DNA of 64,000 bases from Phoronis australis (lineage: Eukaryota; Phoronida; Phoronidae). The stretch is from the NCBI GenBank assembly GCA_002633005.1, contig NMRA01000216.1, forward strand, positions 530,441-594,440, read 5' to 3'. The notes beneath the pieces are model-generated. The model saw only the letters and a program-made list of their open reading frames with translations, ran no database searches and was not told the DNA's origin. This document shows, in pieces, positions 38,701 through 53,700 of this stretch (positions are counted from its first letter, which is position 1; every line of letters starts with the position of its first letter). Both the position numbers and the translations under genes were made by a program.

Positions 38701-41700
38701 AGTTCTTGATAATAACATGTTTCGTCACTTGTGTGGTGACAAAACTTATTATTCTTGTTCAAAAATCTTTTATCGTGCAAAATTAATGTACCTCCTCACA
38801 ATATTTGTTTTCTGTCATTGGCATAGCTGTGCCTTATTATCTTTATGACCAAGGAGGTCAAAAAGTCTCCAAAGGTTTTGACACCTTGTGAGCAAGACTG
38901 CTACCTTAGGAGATGTCTCGAGACATTTTGTATGAACACTTTAATAAAATCATTCATGGAACCACACTGTGTTAGTAGAAATAAACCACTTTATTTTTCT
39001 CTGCCCATCAGTATAATTTACGTTGACTCCACAGTTGCACCAACTTGTCTTAACATCAAAAGACCTTAAGTTCACTGACAAAATCGCAACTGTCAACACA
39101 CTTTTTCTCCCAGCGTGGGTCTGGGTAATTGTTGGCCTACTAAAGAATACGGTCTTTGAAGCGCTGGGGATGTCTGGAGAACACAAATTAGATAAAAGTG
39201 AGAAAAAGTTTGCAAAAATAACAGTTTATGTCTTTTTGTCACTAAATGTTTGTCCCATTTGGTTGAAAAGTTTTTCCAGTTGTCTTCCCACTCAGCCGAC
39301 ATTAGCAAGCATGACAGCATAATTCTGTAATAATATATTTAATGGCTCTCAACAGGTTGTCTGCTAATGGCCAATCACAGTCAAGACATCAAACCCCACC
39401 AGCTAATTATAAAACCCAGTCTTCAGACGGTAGATTTATTTTGGCTGTACATTCCTCCACCAGGATGCCCTGTGGTTTAAAAAACATGTCTGCGATGTTT
39501 AACAGATAACCGTGTATCATTTTTTCAGCAAGTGGCTTCTTTGCTCAAGTGATCTGCCATGTCGCGTGAGAAAATCTTTCTCCACCTCTGTGATAAGCCT
39601 GCAATGCCGTTGTTTGGAATGCTTGCCTCATGTCATTCTGCTAGTTGTTTACTGTTATTCTTACCAATTGAATCCAAAACAGTGTATGGTCAGCTATTGA
39701 TTTAGACGGGCCTTCTTTGTAAAAGTTCAACAGAAGTCAATGTCCCTGCTGCTAACTTGAATACCGAGAAACCAGGTGTTTTTCAAATTACACCATGGTA
39801 GGTTGCCTACTGAAATAGACATAATATCGGAATATAATTCTTATTATCGTGTTTGGTTTGAAACTCCATCTCTGAACTTTTAGTGGTGCCTTTTATTCGA
39901 GTAAAGATTAATTTTTTTCTGTTACGACAAGAACATCGAACCCATCAGCAACTAAAAAGAAGATGCTTCCTAGTTTATTGAGGTCACCCAACCCTTAAAT
40001 TGCGAACTTGACAGTAGCGCATGTATGCATAGCGAATTTGAAAAAGGCGTTTACGATGCATTGCCCCGTAACTTGATTAGGTGACTAAAATGGAATTCTA
40101 TTACGATAACATATATTGTCAGACCACTTTTATGAGAGTAATTATGATAACATATATTGTCAGACCACTTTTATGAGAGTAAAATACCTAATTTGACAAC
40201 ATTTGTTTTCTACTGAGCTAAACAGAGCGAAATATAACCTTGAAGTATTTTTATTTTCTATTTTGAATTTGTTTATGCTTTCAATCCAATTATCTTAAAT
40301 TGGTTACAATTCCCAGAACAACAGTCTGCAGGGTTTAATGGTACCAGGTTGTCTGTTCATATTTGTACAAGACATAGAGAATTCATTACATAAGCTCAAA
40401 ACAGCTGCAACAATAGACACAGGTCTATTATTATCGACCTGGAAAGTTTTTTATCCTTTGTTGTCGTTGTCCTTATTATTTAATCCAGAAGTGCTGTCCT
40501 TGGGTAACCTGTCGTTCATATTCGTAAAAAGTGCATGGAGATGTTTTCATCAGTGTGCACATGTTTTTGTGAGTGTCGGTGGAAATATTTGGCAAAATTT
40601 CAAAAATAAAACTCGCTATTTCAAAATTTGTGCTCATCGCAGAAATGAAGATCTTAGAAAAATGTTGACATGGTTTTAAATGGCCATCCCAGTGTGCCTT
40701 CCAAGTCCTTGCCAATAATCAAGTTGCCAGCTGCACTGGTGGAAGATGGACATTTTTCTGTTTATTTGCTCCATTTTTCTCCAGTAGATAACATTGATGT
40801 GTCCCGGTTGTGTTTGTTTAGTTAAGACATCCTGTATATTTGTTCCGACTTGTTGGTTGTCATTCACTGGCAATCAATTGTCTCTTTAACAGCCAGACTT
40901 CTCACTGAGGGGGTCTCTGTATTGGAGAAAAAAAGACCAAGGAATCTTATTTACTGCACTTGTGCAAACATTAAGCTTGGCTGCACTTCATTGAGCAGAA
41001 TTGTTTTGTCTGTTCATTACAGATAACGGCAACGCCAGCGTTTCGATTCTTCATTAATTATAGGAGCTCACCATGACAGAAAAGTGAAATTTGATTTTGT
41101 CCAAATTTTTAACAAAGATGAATATTGAGAAAGTTTTATTTGATTGTGATGATTTGTACTGTATATACCGACCAGCATTTAGTAAAACTTTGGCACTGGC
41201 AGTTATTTCGATAGTCTTCTAAATATAAAAAAATATTTCCCTAAATTAACTATTTTTGTCTAAAACTGAGGAACCAGGTCTTTTTTCAAAATAACAGAAA
41301 AATTACATAAATGATGAAAATGTGGTGATGGTAATATCACTTCACTATTTGGTGGGAGAAGTTTAGGAGCGCGCCTGGCATTGTTGGTGGAAAAATAATT
41401 TCATTGATGCACTGGGATTGCTCAAGCCAGACCAAGGGGGCCATTAAAATTGTAAGCAAAAAAGGACAAAAGACTATTATGGCCCACAGGTCCTCCAAAT
41501 TGGCCCATAGACTTGAAGCCGTGTGGGTCAACATACCCATCATATACCAACGTTTTTCTAAAATGATCTCGGTGTTTGCTGGTCTTATCATATTTTTTTG
41601 TCAAATATTTGGTATTCTACAAGCCTTCCTTTTGTAATCTTAAATGACTTTGCTGCAGTTCTCTAAAGACAGTTTTGTTGTGACTACAGACTAAAAGTTG

Positions 41701-44700
41701 TAGTTGTAGCCTATGAAACCAAGTATTTCTTAGGGGTCCACCACTGCTACTTTTTACCTGTGATATAGTTGTTAAAGGTCACCAGGGAATAAATGTTGGC
41801 TGAGTTTTGTTGAGCCATTCCATGACTGAATGATTTAGTGGCTTGATAGTTAAATAATTCTGTTTATGAGTTTATGGCCTCTGCTATGTTTTGGCTACTG
41901 TCCTGAGCAGACTCACAGGCAGTGTTGATCAGCATAAAGCGAGATAAGTGGGGAAACACCCACAGACTGTAAACTGATCAGATACAAAGATTCTCTGCTG
42001 TAGGCTCCAGCTGAAGTGATAGGCTGTGTGCTTGATATCCTGCAGTGTGGAACAATCTATGGTCAGAAGAAAAATGAAGGTAATGAAGGTATTTTATTTC
42101 AAGAAAATAACACTTGAATCTGAAGTTAGTATCGTGAAGTGTCACCAATTTCAGACTAAATCGATGGCCAAGATTTTTCTTATTTGGCATAGACCTCTTT
42201 CTGACTGTTTTGAATGCCCGCAATTTCTCAAAAAAATTCTCACGTATAGAACTTTAAATTAACGAAGCATTTTTGGTGTTTGTTATCTTTTATCAAAAAA
42301 TGAAAATATAAGTTTCACCTCACCGCCTTAATATATGCCAAGTTTGGGAGATTTTTGCGCAACCAGTAATAAGATGAAGTACGCACCTGTTCTAACTGTT
42401 AAAAACACAAGTGCCTAAACTGACTAAAAGTATGTTATATTAATATTTTTGTGATAGAAAGTTATACTTGTGATTGGGTGTACACATTTGACTAATTTAT
42501 TTTCATTCAATAAAAGTCCTTTTGATGGTTTGATAATTCAGCTTCTACAGGGGAATGAGTTATTTTTTACTCTCAGTAGAACAAGTTTTTCTCATCGCTT
42601 ATCCCTTTACAATTAGAAAAAATCAATAACATTTTTATGGCCAGTGTTAAAACGCATCACTGTTGATTGTCTGTTTTTAAAACTCCGTTGATAGGTGGCA
42701 CTCGTCACTATTTGAGCATATTGATTATGCGTATGGTGTTTTACAAGACCTTGATGAGATAATCTGCTAGCTTGCATACTAATTGAAGTAAATAAATTTG
42801 TTATGCACCCTATTTGCTAAGCTTTTAACTGATGATATAAACAGAGTCATACCGGCTGACACTACTTATGCGTTTCCCACATCTTGAAGGCAAACTCGAA
42901 TCTGTATTTACCTGCTCATTCAAGAAGTCAGGATGAGCCAAGTCCCTCTATTCATTGCTGCATTGATTTTCCGTTGACTAATTTTTTAAGTATTCTGTTC
43001 TATCGGTGATGCGTTTTCGACAAAAGATAATTACCGGCTAGAGCCGTATCTGGAGGAAACGGGGCTAAATTGTTGCTGAGGGCATGATTAGGGAGGATAT
43101 CAGAAGGTGAAAGCATACCGGGTAAGACCTGCCGTGGCGACTAATTGACAATTAAAACAACACCTAGATATCGTTATCTCATTAGCTAATTAGGTATCAC
43201 CTAATGGAATTGTGATTAGTACTGTCTATATCGCCTGCTGGGAAAATTTGAATAAAGATCACGATTCTATAAAAACTAGGTGACAGGAACACAATATCAA
43301 TAAAATAAAACAAATATGTTAAATAAATCTGATGATTGTGTGGTTTATGAAATACCAATGATGGACGATGCACAAATATAAGGTAGTTAAAATCATGTTG
43401 TTTCAAAGATGGTTTCTGTGCCATAAGAAATATCTTGCATTGCTTTTTTATACAGTAATGGGATTTTTCAAATTTGACAATAAGAGCTTTTCAAAATCAT
43501 TATTTCAGTCAACAATACTTCTCTGATCAGTGGTCATCATAAATTTGAGAAGTTGGTGCAGTCCAACTTGCTCTTTGGTGAAGTAATCACATGTTTCTTT
43601 CTTCCGTTTCCATTAGAGAACATACTTTTGTTATGGATCCCTGACACACTTCAGAGCCAATAAACATGACTTTTATTTGCTGGCATTATCTATTGTAAAC
43701 TCTGTGTACATTTTCTGCTCATCCACCCTCTCGTGAAGTTAATTGAATTGCACAGAATCGACCTGTACCTAAGTACTTGCCAAATATGAGTCTAGATTTA
43801 AGAAAATAGCAAATTGATAAAATGCGACTTATTAACAGCTGCTCGACAAAATTAGCCGGATTAATTAGTGTTGGATAGTTCTTGATATGTCTTGTTATCA
43901 TCGATTAGACCGATTTATCATGGTGAGTGGTAATGAAGATAATATTGGAATCAATTATGATGTAACTTTGTATTTACACTTAAATGGATTGAAAAGTGAC
44001 GATATCATTGTCGTGCTCTTGTCCCTGTTTGCGTTCAAAGTTAACAAATAGAACCCATAAGGTTGTCACACTCAAATAAATAGTGCGCTCAGAAACTTAA
44101 ATGATTTTCAATTCATGGAGGTATTAATTTTATTGGCATGAAAGTGTTCATTTTTGTTGGATCTATGAAAAACGAAGTTCATTTGAAAAATTTGCCGCCA
44201 CTAACCGTTTGTTTGCAGGGCACTTCATTAATTATGCTGCGAAACTGATTTTCCATCTTTTGAAGCTCATTTGATTGATGATCGGTGGTGTTTAAGACAC
44301 CTATTCTGTAAGATGCTCATGTTTCCTACCAGTCAACACCAGTCTACAAATAGACCTATTGTCCATTGCTGTCTGTTCACATTTCACGGACAATCTGCGG
44401 ACAAGCTACATTAACCATCATGTCTCTCAAACAAAACCTTGCCATTACCTAGAGAACGGGCAGGTGTCTTATGCGAAACTACCAACTCTTTTACTTAGTC
44501 TATTAAAAAGTGCTCTACCTACTTAGTTTAACTGTTAACTGGTAATTGTGTTAGGTTCCGCGGCACATAGAAACAAAACAAAAGCTCGGTCATTGCAGGC
44601 GAGAACGGTACAATTATCTTCAAGATTCATTCTCTGAGCAGGTGTTAATATAAGCTAGCTAGAAGAACACTAAGGGAACTCTTGACTGTATCTATCCATT

Positions 44701-47700
44701 AGATGCTATAATTGATAACTGAGACAAGCCATCTTCAAAACGAATTTAATTTCTGCTCATAATTGCTTGGTCAACTAATGTGAATCCGTTCTAGTGTTCT
44801 GTAATCAGTATGCCGTTTTTGTTTTGAGCCATTACTGAGAAGGTGAGCTAGAAACTCAATTAATATACTGGTATAAGTGCGCTAGTTTAAAATCTGTTTT
44901 TTTATCTTGGGTGTTTTTCTTGTGTTAAAACTTACTGTTTTCTTGCATTGGATTTTTTATTAATATAGTTGAAATGACTTCTGGAAAATTTTGTAATGCT
45001 TTAAACTTGTATTTAATTAAATTGTAATTGTTTTTAGTTCTGTTGTTAAATATCACCTGCTTTCTGCTTAAGGCTCATTTGCATAATTTTGTAAGCACAT
45101 CAACAATAGCTAAGTCGATCGTTTTACATCCAGCTTTCTTAACACAAAGAAGATGGAGAGATGCCAAAAGTATTCAGTAATAATTATTCTCAAAAAGCCT
45201 GGTCATTTACTAATACAATGTAACTGAATTCAACGAGTCATTGTGTTGAGGTGTCTCTCAAAAAGTGTTCGTGATGCTCTGATAAGCTGGCTGTTCACAC
45301 ACTCATATCTTGTCATGTGACACTTGAGGTTGGGTCATTATTTAAAATTTACATGACAGAAGTGCAGTTTTACTGGTGTTTCGTGGCTCGATGGACATCG
45401 TAATAATTCATCATCCACTTACTTGTCGCGATCACATTACCTGTTCACCGTGACAATGATCTGTCAGCACTGGTCTGCGAAAATGACCATCCTGGTTTGG
45501 GCGACAGGCTTAATAACTTAACATCTTTTTATCATTTGAAGACAGGGTGAATGAAGCCTGTCATTTACTTATGGGTCTAGTTTAAAAGGTTTTCTCCCAT
45601 CAAGCATCATCTTTATCAGTCAGTGACAGAGTGAATGGGAGCAGTGTTGTAGTTTTGTGTCTCCCTTAGATAACGACAAGAGCATCCTTCATGCAAAGCT
45701 ATGATAACGAGATTCACTTATATTGTCACCAATTATATTTGAGGGAGGACCGTCACGCATCCTGTCTGTTAGGATCCCACCCACTAATGCTCAGCTATCT
45801 TCTCGCTCTTTTGTCGAGGTGCATTACCCCCGCATGTATTGTCCGTGCGCTGTTGATTTAAGAAGCTTAAATGAGTTGGCGATGAGTATGTTATCTGTTC
45901 CATTCAACCGTTGCTCGATTATCTGTTCCTGACTGAGATAGGATAGGAAATTGCCTGAAGGAAGTTAATAGCATGAAGGTGCCATCAGGAAATGACCAGT
46001 TTGGTGTTGACAGCACCATTGGAAGTTGATAGGCGGTTTGTCACAGAGGATAGAAATGAACTGTACTTAGCAGAGTTGAAGCAAATTTATCATGGAATAT
46101 GCTTTGACTGTCAAATGAAATTAAGGTTTGTTATTGATTTTATCATTCAATAAATTCTTTCTTCAAGTGGAACTTGAGTTGTTTGGATTGGCACAAACAT
46201 CATTCCTTTTGGAAACGACTTAACATTATTGAAGTTTAACTAGTGTTTTATGGTGAACAATTCTATTATTTTTTAGTTCTGGTATCTTAATACACATATT
46301 TAGAATGAAATATTTACCTTCCTCTTGTTGTAGTAGGAAAACATTTATATTTGGGTGTCATTTTAATCTTTCATTGTCATAAACTAATTGCTATACATTC
46401 AGGGTTGGTCTTACAGAAAATTGCCTCATACAGTTAACAAAATTAACCAATAAATTAACCTGAATAGACCAATTCTTAAATTGTTACAAGACAGACTGCT
46501 ATCTCTGTGATTTCCAGGTAATCTCCTATGCAAACTCCTTCAATAGGTAGTCATTCATTGATGCACATGGGATTATCCTGTTGATTGCTAGGTTTATCAT
46601 CACCCACTGTGATAATATTGTATATTGTGGCAGCACAACTGACCAGCCATGTGGCTATTATGAGACAGGGAAGGAGGGGTTGTTATTGCCTGCTTGGACA
46701 TTTCTAAAGGAGTTGTTTGTGAGAAGTGTGCCCTATGGAAGGCCATTTATGACACAATGGACATGAAATTGCATCAATTATGAGCAGATCTTGCCTCAAA
46801 GCCACACATTGTTGATCACACTGTTTATCCCTGTTGGCTTTGCATTGTTGTTGTGTTAGCCTGGCATCTGATTAGTTAACTTAAAACTCTGACCACTGTG
46901 TGCCTAGTGCAAATTGAAATATTGAAGATGCCAAGCATGTGTCAATTTGAGAATTTGAATATTTGTTATTATGTCATCCCTCAATTCTTGTTAATTTTTG
47001 GTGACATTGCAGTGCTGTAGTTAACAGTCAATTTTACCTGCTATTTATACCCTGTGCAATGCTGACCACCTGTTACCTCAGGGACTGTGCAAAATCTTAT
47101 GACTTTTACAACAGACGAAAGGTGTTTTAATCTTTAAATCCTAAATAATGCAATGTATCCTGATGGAGTCTTTTGTACAGAAGCATTAAAATTACTGTAA
47201 GTATTGCAAATTTAATTAATTCACGGTATTTGCTAATTATTTTTTATTAAAACTCCCATCGGAATACAACATGCACAACTTAGGGTTGCTGTACTCTCCG
47301 ATATGGAGTAGAATAAATGGCACTTAATTACAACATTGAAGTATGCATACCATGAAACAGAGTACCCAACTCTCAGGCCTGTTCACAATAGGATGGGCCT
47401 ATTGATATGTACTGGGTGAACCCCATTTGATGAATGAATCACTGGATTCAATGTGCTGTCAAATGGCCCATCTTCATATTGTCAGTTGTGTTTGCAACAT
47501 TCCTGTGCAATATAACTGTGGGAAAATTGTATCTGATGAGTTGAGCGAAGTATAACTGCAATGTACGGCTACCAACATATATTAAAAAGATTTTAGAGAT
47601 TGCGGTCACAGTATTTGATTAAACTTGAAATCTGTTTTTGGGGCAAAAACACGTGCTCGTATCGATCAGGAGGTGCTCGAACATTAAGATGGAAAATTTC

Positions 47701-50700
47701 TGTCATTGTTCATGGTTGAAACCAACAGTGTTCATGCATGTGTGTGCAACGTTCCTGCACAGTGTAACCGTGGGAAATAGTATCTAGAGTTGAACTAGGT
47801 GTGGTTATAGTCGCCAGGCTCTGGCCAATAGATTTTGTGAGAATCCTGCAACTTATGGTATCTGAGTTGAGGCGACAAGTGAAAGCCCAGTATTTTATTT
47901 CGGGTGAAACTGATTAACTGACTGTATGCTTATATACATTTCTTTTATTGACCATGGTTAAAATTAATAAACTCCTGTTATGAAGTACACAAGAAATATC
48001 ATTTCAAAGACTGCATTTTAGAGTGCTTTGTTATCCTTACTTGTTTTTGCATTATTTTTACCCAAAACTGGCTGCAGATTCATTAGTTTCATACTGTACA
48101 CAACCAAGTAAACTGGGGTTATACTAAAATGCGTGTATTGATGTAATCTTACTATGCCTTCAAGTGAGCACCTTTGGTAGAATAATCCTGAGGGCAAATG
48201 AAACTGAGACAGACCAGTTAATTCATGTCAAATGACTCAAGTGAGACATAAACTGATTCATCCTCACAGACATCAGAGGCTATTTGCTCTGGTAGGGCAG
48301 GGTATTAGGCTAATTTGAAGGGCAGATGATTACAGACTGCAGAGCCATTTCAGGATTGGTTTGAGTAGCAAATTGGGCATAGCCCCCTAAGGGCGCAGTG
48401 AACTTCCTATGTAATCTTGGCCATATCCCTGGTGCTGGATTGGGCCTTTATTCCTTCTATCTGGACTTCCTTTGAAGTGGTCCTGACTGCACCCAACAAG
48501 CTGTGAAAACCCAACCTAGTATTTCCCAGCTGGATGTTTAACTAGGGGATTACCTAGCCAGGTATCATTTATTCAGGTATCCAGGCACTATAGGCAGATT
48601 AACACATTGATGGGGGCAGTCAGGTACAGGCCAGCTTTGAAGTCTCCACTAATCTGCTCAACTATCATTTTGTATTCTTCTAGCTATCATTAACTGCCTG
48701 TTTTAATTAAATTTGCTCCTATCATTAATAGACTTCTCAGCTTGCCCTCTCATTGGTGCACCAGACTGGGTTCACATTCCAGCCTCGTGCTGATTGGTTG
48801 ATCAATTTGATTGATGTGTTAAGGCGTTTCTGATTTGTTGGCTACTTGTCACATGACCATAGTGAAGCAGATGACAGTGAGTGTGGTCCTTGCTGTGATT
48901 TGTACAGATACTTATCTTCTAATCTGTGGTTTGGTCTCAGTTTATATCTGATCTACTCTACTGTACACATCATTCTCTATTGAGCTGTCTGTCAGTGAGG
49001 ACTTCTGTAGGCTAGCATGGTAATTCAGTAGATTTAATATTGAGTAACATCATCAATTAGTTCAGTTGGTATAACAAGATCATGTTGTTTTTATTGATGT
49101 TTTACTTGTGTGTTATCACTGTGCGTTCATTACTGAACATTTTCAGCATGTTCATTTTTCTATTACCAAGATAGCACGGTATTGGCAATTGCAACTATTT
49201 TTTTTCTTGGGTTACGTATTGTGATTATTTCTATTAAACTAATTGTGTTTTTTGTTGATTTTCAGTTGGTTGACGAAGTAGGAAAAGTGAAAGGTTGGGT
49301 GGATGCCAGCGAGAGCGATACTGGGAACTGGATGAAATACGTAAGAAGCACTGAGAGCCCTGAACAACAAAACATAATGGCTGTACAGTTTGAGGACCAG
49401 GTAATATACTTACTGATATTTAGTAAAATATTTTGAAGCTGCATTTCACCTGTTTTGGTAGCTAAGATCATAATATTGAATTCTTAAAGGAAATGTTGCC
49501 GAATCGGCTTGTGTCATTTTTCGAATTCACAATTTTGTGTTTGGTTGACCACTATAACCTCTGATGCGTTGAGTTGCTGAAGGTTCTAATGTTCTTGCTG
49601 GTAACCAAAGTAGAATTCTATCTGGCTAAGGAATGTTATGACTCTGATTTTGTGAGTGCAAAAGGCCTACCGTAATTCAATTTTCGTTTTCTAGCTAGCT
49701 TAACAGTAGGAAATGCAGGTTTAAGTGAACTAATGATAATAATTATATCTCAGGATTGTGTTTCTTGTAAATATGTACCCAAAGGTAATGGTAATAAGCT
49801 GTGAATGGTGTGAATAAGGAGTGGGTTTGTACCGTAAATTTCTGAAATTAAACGATCCGCTCTATTTACTGTGGTAATGGTTATAGTAAAGGAGTTGTAA
49901 TATCTATCATAGTTATAATAGTATTGGTGTTTTATGAATACACATAGTAATAATATGCTTAACAATTATTTGACATTATTAAAGACATTGTTAAAAGTCC
50001 TAAAATTGAACTAATATTACATGCTGTTCTTTTTAACTCTGAATTTCTGAATAATACCGTAAAAGCGAAGTTAGAAATACACTTGAATACTCTTTTGGAT
50101 GTTGCATAATTTTGTCATCTTGATAATGATTTATTTCTTGTTTAAAGTTTTTGATTGAAATATCACTTAAAAAATATAAATAAAGTGCAAAATAAAATTA
50201 ATCATGTTTGTTCAAAAAAATATGTTTTCATTTTTGAAAAACTAACTAGTTTGAAAATTTTAATAATTTCGGTATTTATTGTGCATAATGTCAAAATTCA
50301 TATAATGTACACTAAAATTACAACATTTCCTCTTCTGCAAATTTTCTTCTGCTTAATGTCTTAAAACTGTCCACATGAAGTTGAGATATCGTAATGAGCA
50401 TAGAATCCCTTTAGAAGTGCCGGTCAGAACCATTACAAGTATTGTGATTTGTCAGTCTGGACAAATTTCTTTTACAATGTTGCATAACACTACTTCCCCT
50501 GTCCAGTTCACTACATTAGATAGCCATTGGGTACTCATAAAAATGAACAACTAGAGTTGCCCATTGTGAATTGCGGCATTGCATAGGTTAGTGTTTTATG
50601 TTCTCACATTGAGTGAATATCAGTGGTGATTTTCAGGAGTTCAGTTTTTACGATCAGACACATTGCAGTGAAAATGCATACCATTATCAGGCAGTTACAC

Positions 50701-53700
50701 TTTGCGTTTGAATTATTCTGTCAGATCATAGCACTTCTAAAAGTATGCCCGAGTTGTCATAAAAGAGTAAATAGGTCTGGAGTGAAAAGAGTTTACAATA
50801 AGTTGTATAGAAAATGATTGACTAATAAATACATCTTAGCGGCACAGTTATAAAGTTCTTTGGTTGGAAATGATTCTTGCGAGATCTATAAAAGATAGAA
50901 AATAATGGATGTGTCAGGTAGATCAGTGGACGCTGTGTGTGGAAATTTATGCACATTTGTTGTTTATCACAATTTTCTTGAAAGTACTCCAATATTTGTT
51001 GAAGTTTGTTCTTTTTTCTTCAAGAAATATTACCCTTCGCGAGAACCATCATTCAAAAATAAAACCAGAGACTCGTAGTATAATTGATGCATTGTGAAGG
51101 GGACATTCTTTTAAGGAGATGATGCCGAAAATTCTTCTGTGATGAAATTAATGTCCATTTACAAATTCCTAGTCACCAATTTTCATAGTAGAACATTTTC
51201 ATATGAAATTTGTCTGGCATGTGCGTCACTTTTGATTTCGTAAAGTTCATGTCCTCAAAGCAAAATGCCATAGGTATGCAACAAGGCAGTCCTTACCACA
51301 ATTCACAAATCCCTGGTGAGGTCAGTTTATTAAATAAATACCACTTTTAAAGAGATGAATAACTGGACTTCACTGTTGGAATGCCAAAACACAATGCAAA
51401 AGGTCTGTCATAATTAGACAAGCATTGGTCTGTTTTCATTACAGGACATGTCCTGTACCTGTTATCTCTTAGATCATATCAGCATCCATCAGGTAGTCCT
51501 GATAGGGGGTAATCCATGTCACCACTGCCTGTGTGTGGTGGGGGAGACATAAACCACACACAAATTGTCCACTTTCTGGTTTTTATTGTTAAACCAATTT
51601 ACCTCAATGTTGGTCCATTGAAGAGGCTGTCAAATACAGCAACAACTGATCTTATCTGTTATCTTCAGCTATGATCTGGTTTTGTTTGCCTAGATAACTT
51701 TCTTCACAAAGCCATCATGTCAGAACATGAATCGGCCAATCAGCTGCCTTTGTTGTCTTTGTGCGTGTGCAATGGTGCATCTCCAGTTTTGAGCATAGTT
51801 CTGAGCAAACAGTGTTTCTACAAAAGAGGTTAAATGTTGGCTCTGCCATTGGTTATTGGCTGTTAAAAGACTTAAAGGAAGTGTGAATCTAACAGTTATC
51901 ATTCTGAACTATAGGGAATACCTGATACTTACAAAGACTATGAGTCAGATCTGATTCAGCGTCCCACATTCAAAAAAAGGAGGTTGCGGTTTGGTTGGTT
52001 GGTAGGATATCTAAAATCAATTACTATCTTGTGAACTACACAAATTAGACTCTTCATAGACTTGAATCACTTGGCTCTTTTCAATTCACTCTGGCAGGTA
52101 CAATCAAGAAAGTTTATCGGCATATGATATAAGAACTGAATAAGAATCGTCTTATTTCGGGTGTACTATTAAGCTTCCTTGTTGTTTTTTAGTAGATAAA
52201 ATTCAATTTTTGTATTTAAGGTGTACTACAAGGCGACGAGAGAGATCGGTCCTGGGGAGGAAATGTTGCTGTACGCCAGAGATGCTGTGTATCCCGAAGG
52301 AGAGCTGGAGTCCATGAAGCACTTACACAATGGGGACTTGGGTAAGTCCTTCTAGACACTTGTTCATTGCCTCAGTCACGAAAAATGCACTTTTGTGGCT
52401 GTATTGGTAGCGGTGTAAGACCTCGTTTTACCAGCAATTAAAATCGCAGTGGTCCATTGTCATTTTCAGTCTAATTGAATGAAATACGGGGTAAGTCTAA
52501 AAGCGAATTTTATTTGTAGTGGAAAAATACGTTCCCACAACTGTTATTAGGAAACATTTTTTTAAATAAACTTTCCTACTGACAAACATACTACTCCACT
52601 TTTTGCATCCATATTTGTTAAACTAGTACAGAACAGTTTACCAGTTGCTTTCTAGTTGCGAGTGAATTAAAGAGTTAACGTTTAAGTCTTAATAAGAATC
52701 TTCTAGACTAGAAATTGCCGAGTTCATCACTTTTTACCAATGCTAAACGCTCAAAAATTCACGGTGTCAAATTGTTTCATTAAAGTTCCTGGACTCTGGT
52801 TTCATGTTGTGGATTGGCTAGAATTAACAAATAATTGACAAGTCAGACATGGTTTAACTTTGTCAACAGGTTAGTCAGCCTGTTGTCGTCATTTGCAGCT
52901 GAGATACCAGATTGAAAAAAAAAACTGCAAGTTGTCCCTAGCCTTCACCTTCAAGCATCTCTATTACAGGACGTTTGTCTATTTCATAAAATCTTGTTAC
53001 ACTGCATTAGTTTTGTCATAAACTCTGTGGAGATGTCACATATTTTCCTCAAATATACCATTTTTCTTGAGGATATTTGTTGTGGAATGAAGAATTTTTA
53101 CTAATTACTATTGATTATACCATTAACCTTTCTGCTTTAATTTCAACAAAACTTCCAAAAAAGAAATTTTAGTGTAAAGCAATGAAATAACTTTCAAATG
53201 AAAGAATTTGGTATGAATTTGGGTACACAGTAAGTGACACCAACAAAACTTAATTTTGTTTTCAGTACTTGTTAAATAAGTAATAAAACATTTTAAAGTA
53301 AGTGAAGGGGCATTAACGGAACTTAAAAATGTTTACCGGTTCTCTAAAAAAATCAAATCAATCGTGCCCTTGGAATCTAAATGAGGTTAACTACTGTAAA
53401 CCGCAGATAAAAGATCATCCCATCAGCTGATTTAGAAATTGTTAAGTGGCTAAATTAAATTTTATCTTCTTGTAGTTTTTGGGACAAGTATCCATAAAAC
53501 TCTGAGAGGTCTGTCCTAAATCATGTCAAGTAATCAAGCTGGGTTTAATGTGATATAGTACATCCACTCCAGATCATTTTCTATTAAAGATTGATGGTTG
53601 GAACTTAAACTATTCATTTAATGTGTTATGTTATCATTTGACATTTTCCTTGGTTGTCTGTAAGTCATGAACAGAGTTTGGAATTGAGTATCCAGTTGCT

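Larger units (their letters stand above)
30509..49265 (+). other. Intron 2 of PRDM3/16 (18.8 kb)
   Basis: It runs from donor GTAAGA to acceptor TTTTCAG, phase 0, and separates the first and middle parts of the PR domain. It contains the 15-bp minisatellite (34706), two unrecognised - strand frames (35372, 36707) and repeat family A copy 3 (39890). No other gene is recognised; the remaining sequence is AT-rich and featureless to my reading. Confidence 0.9.
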
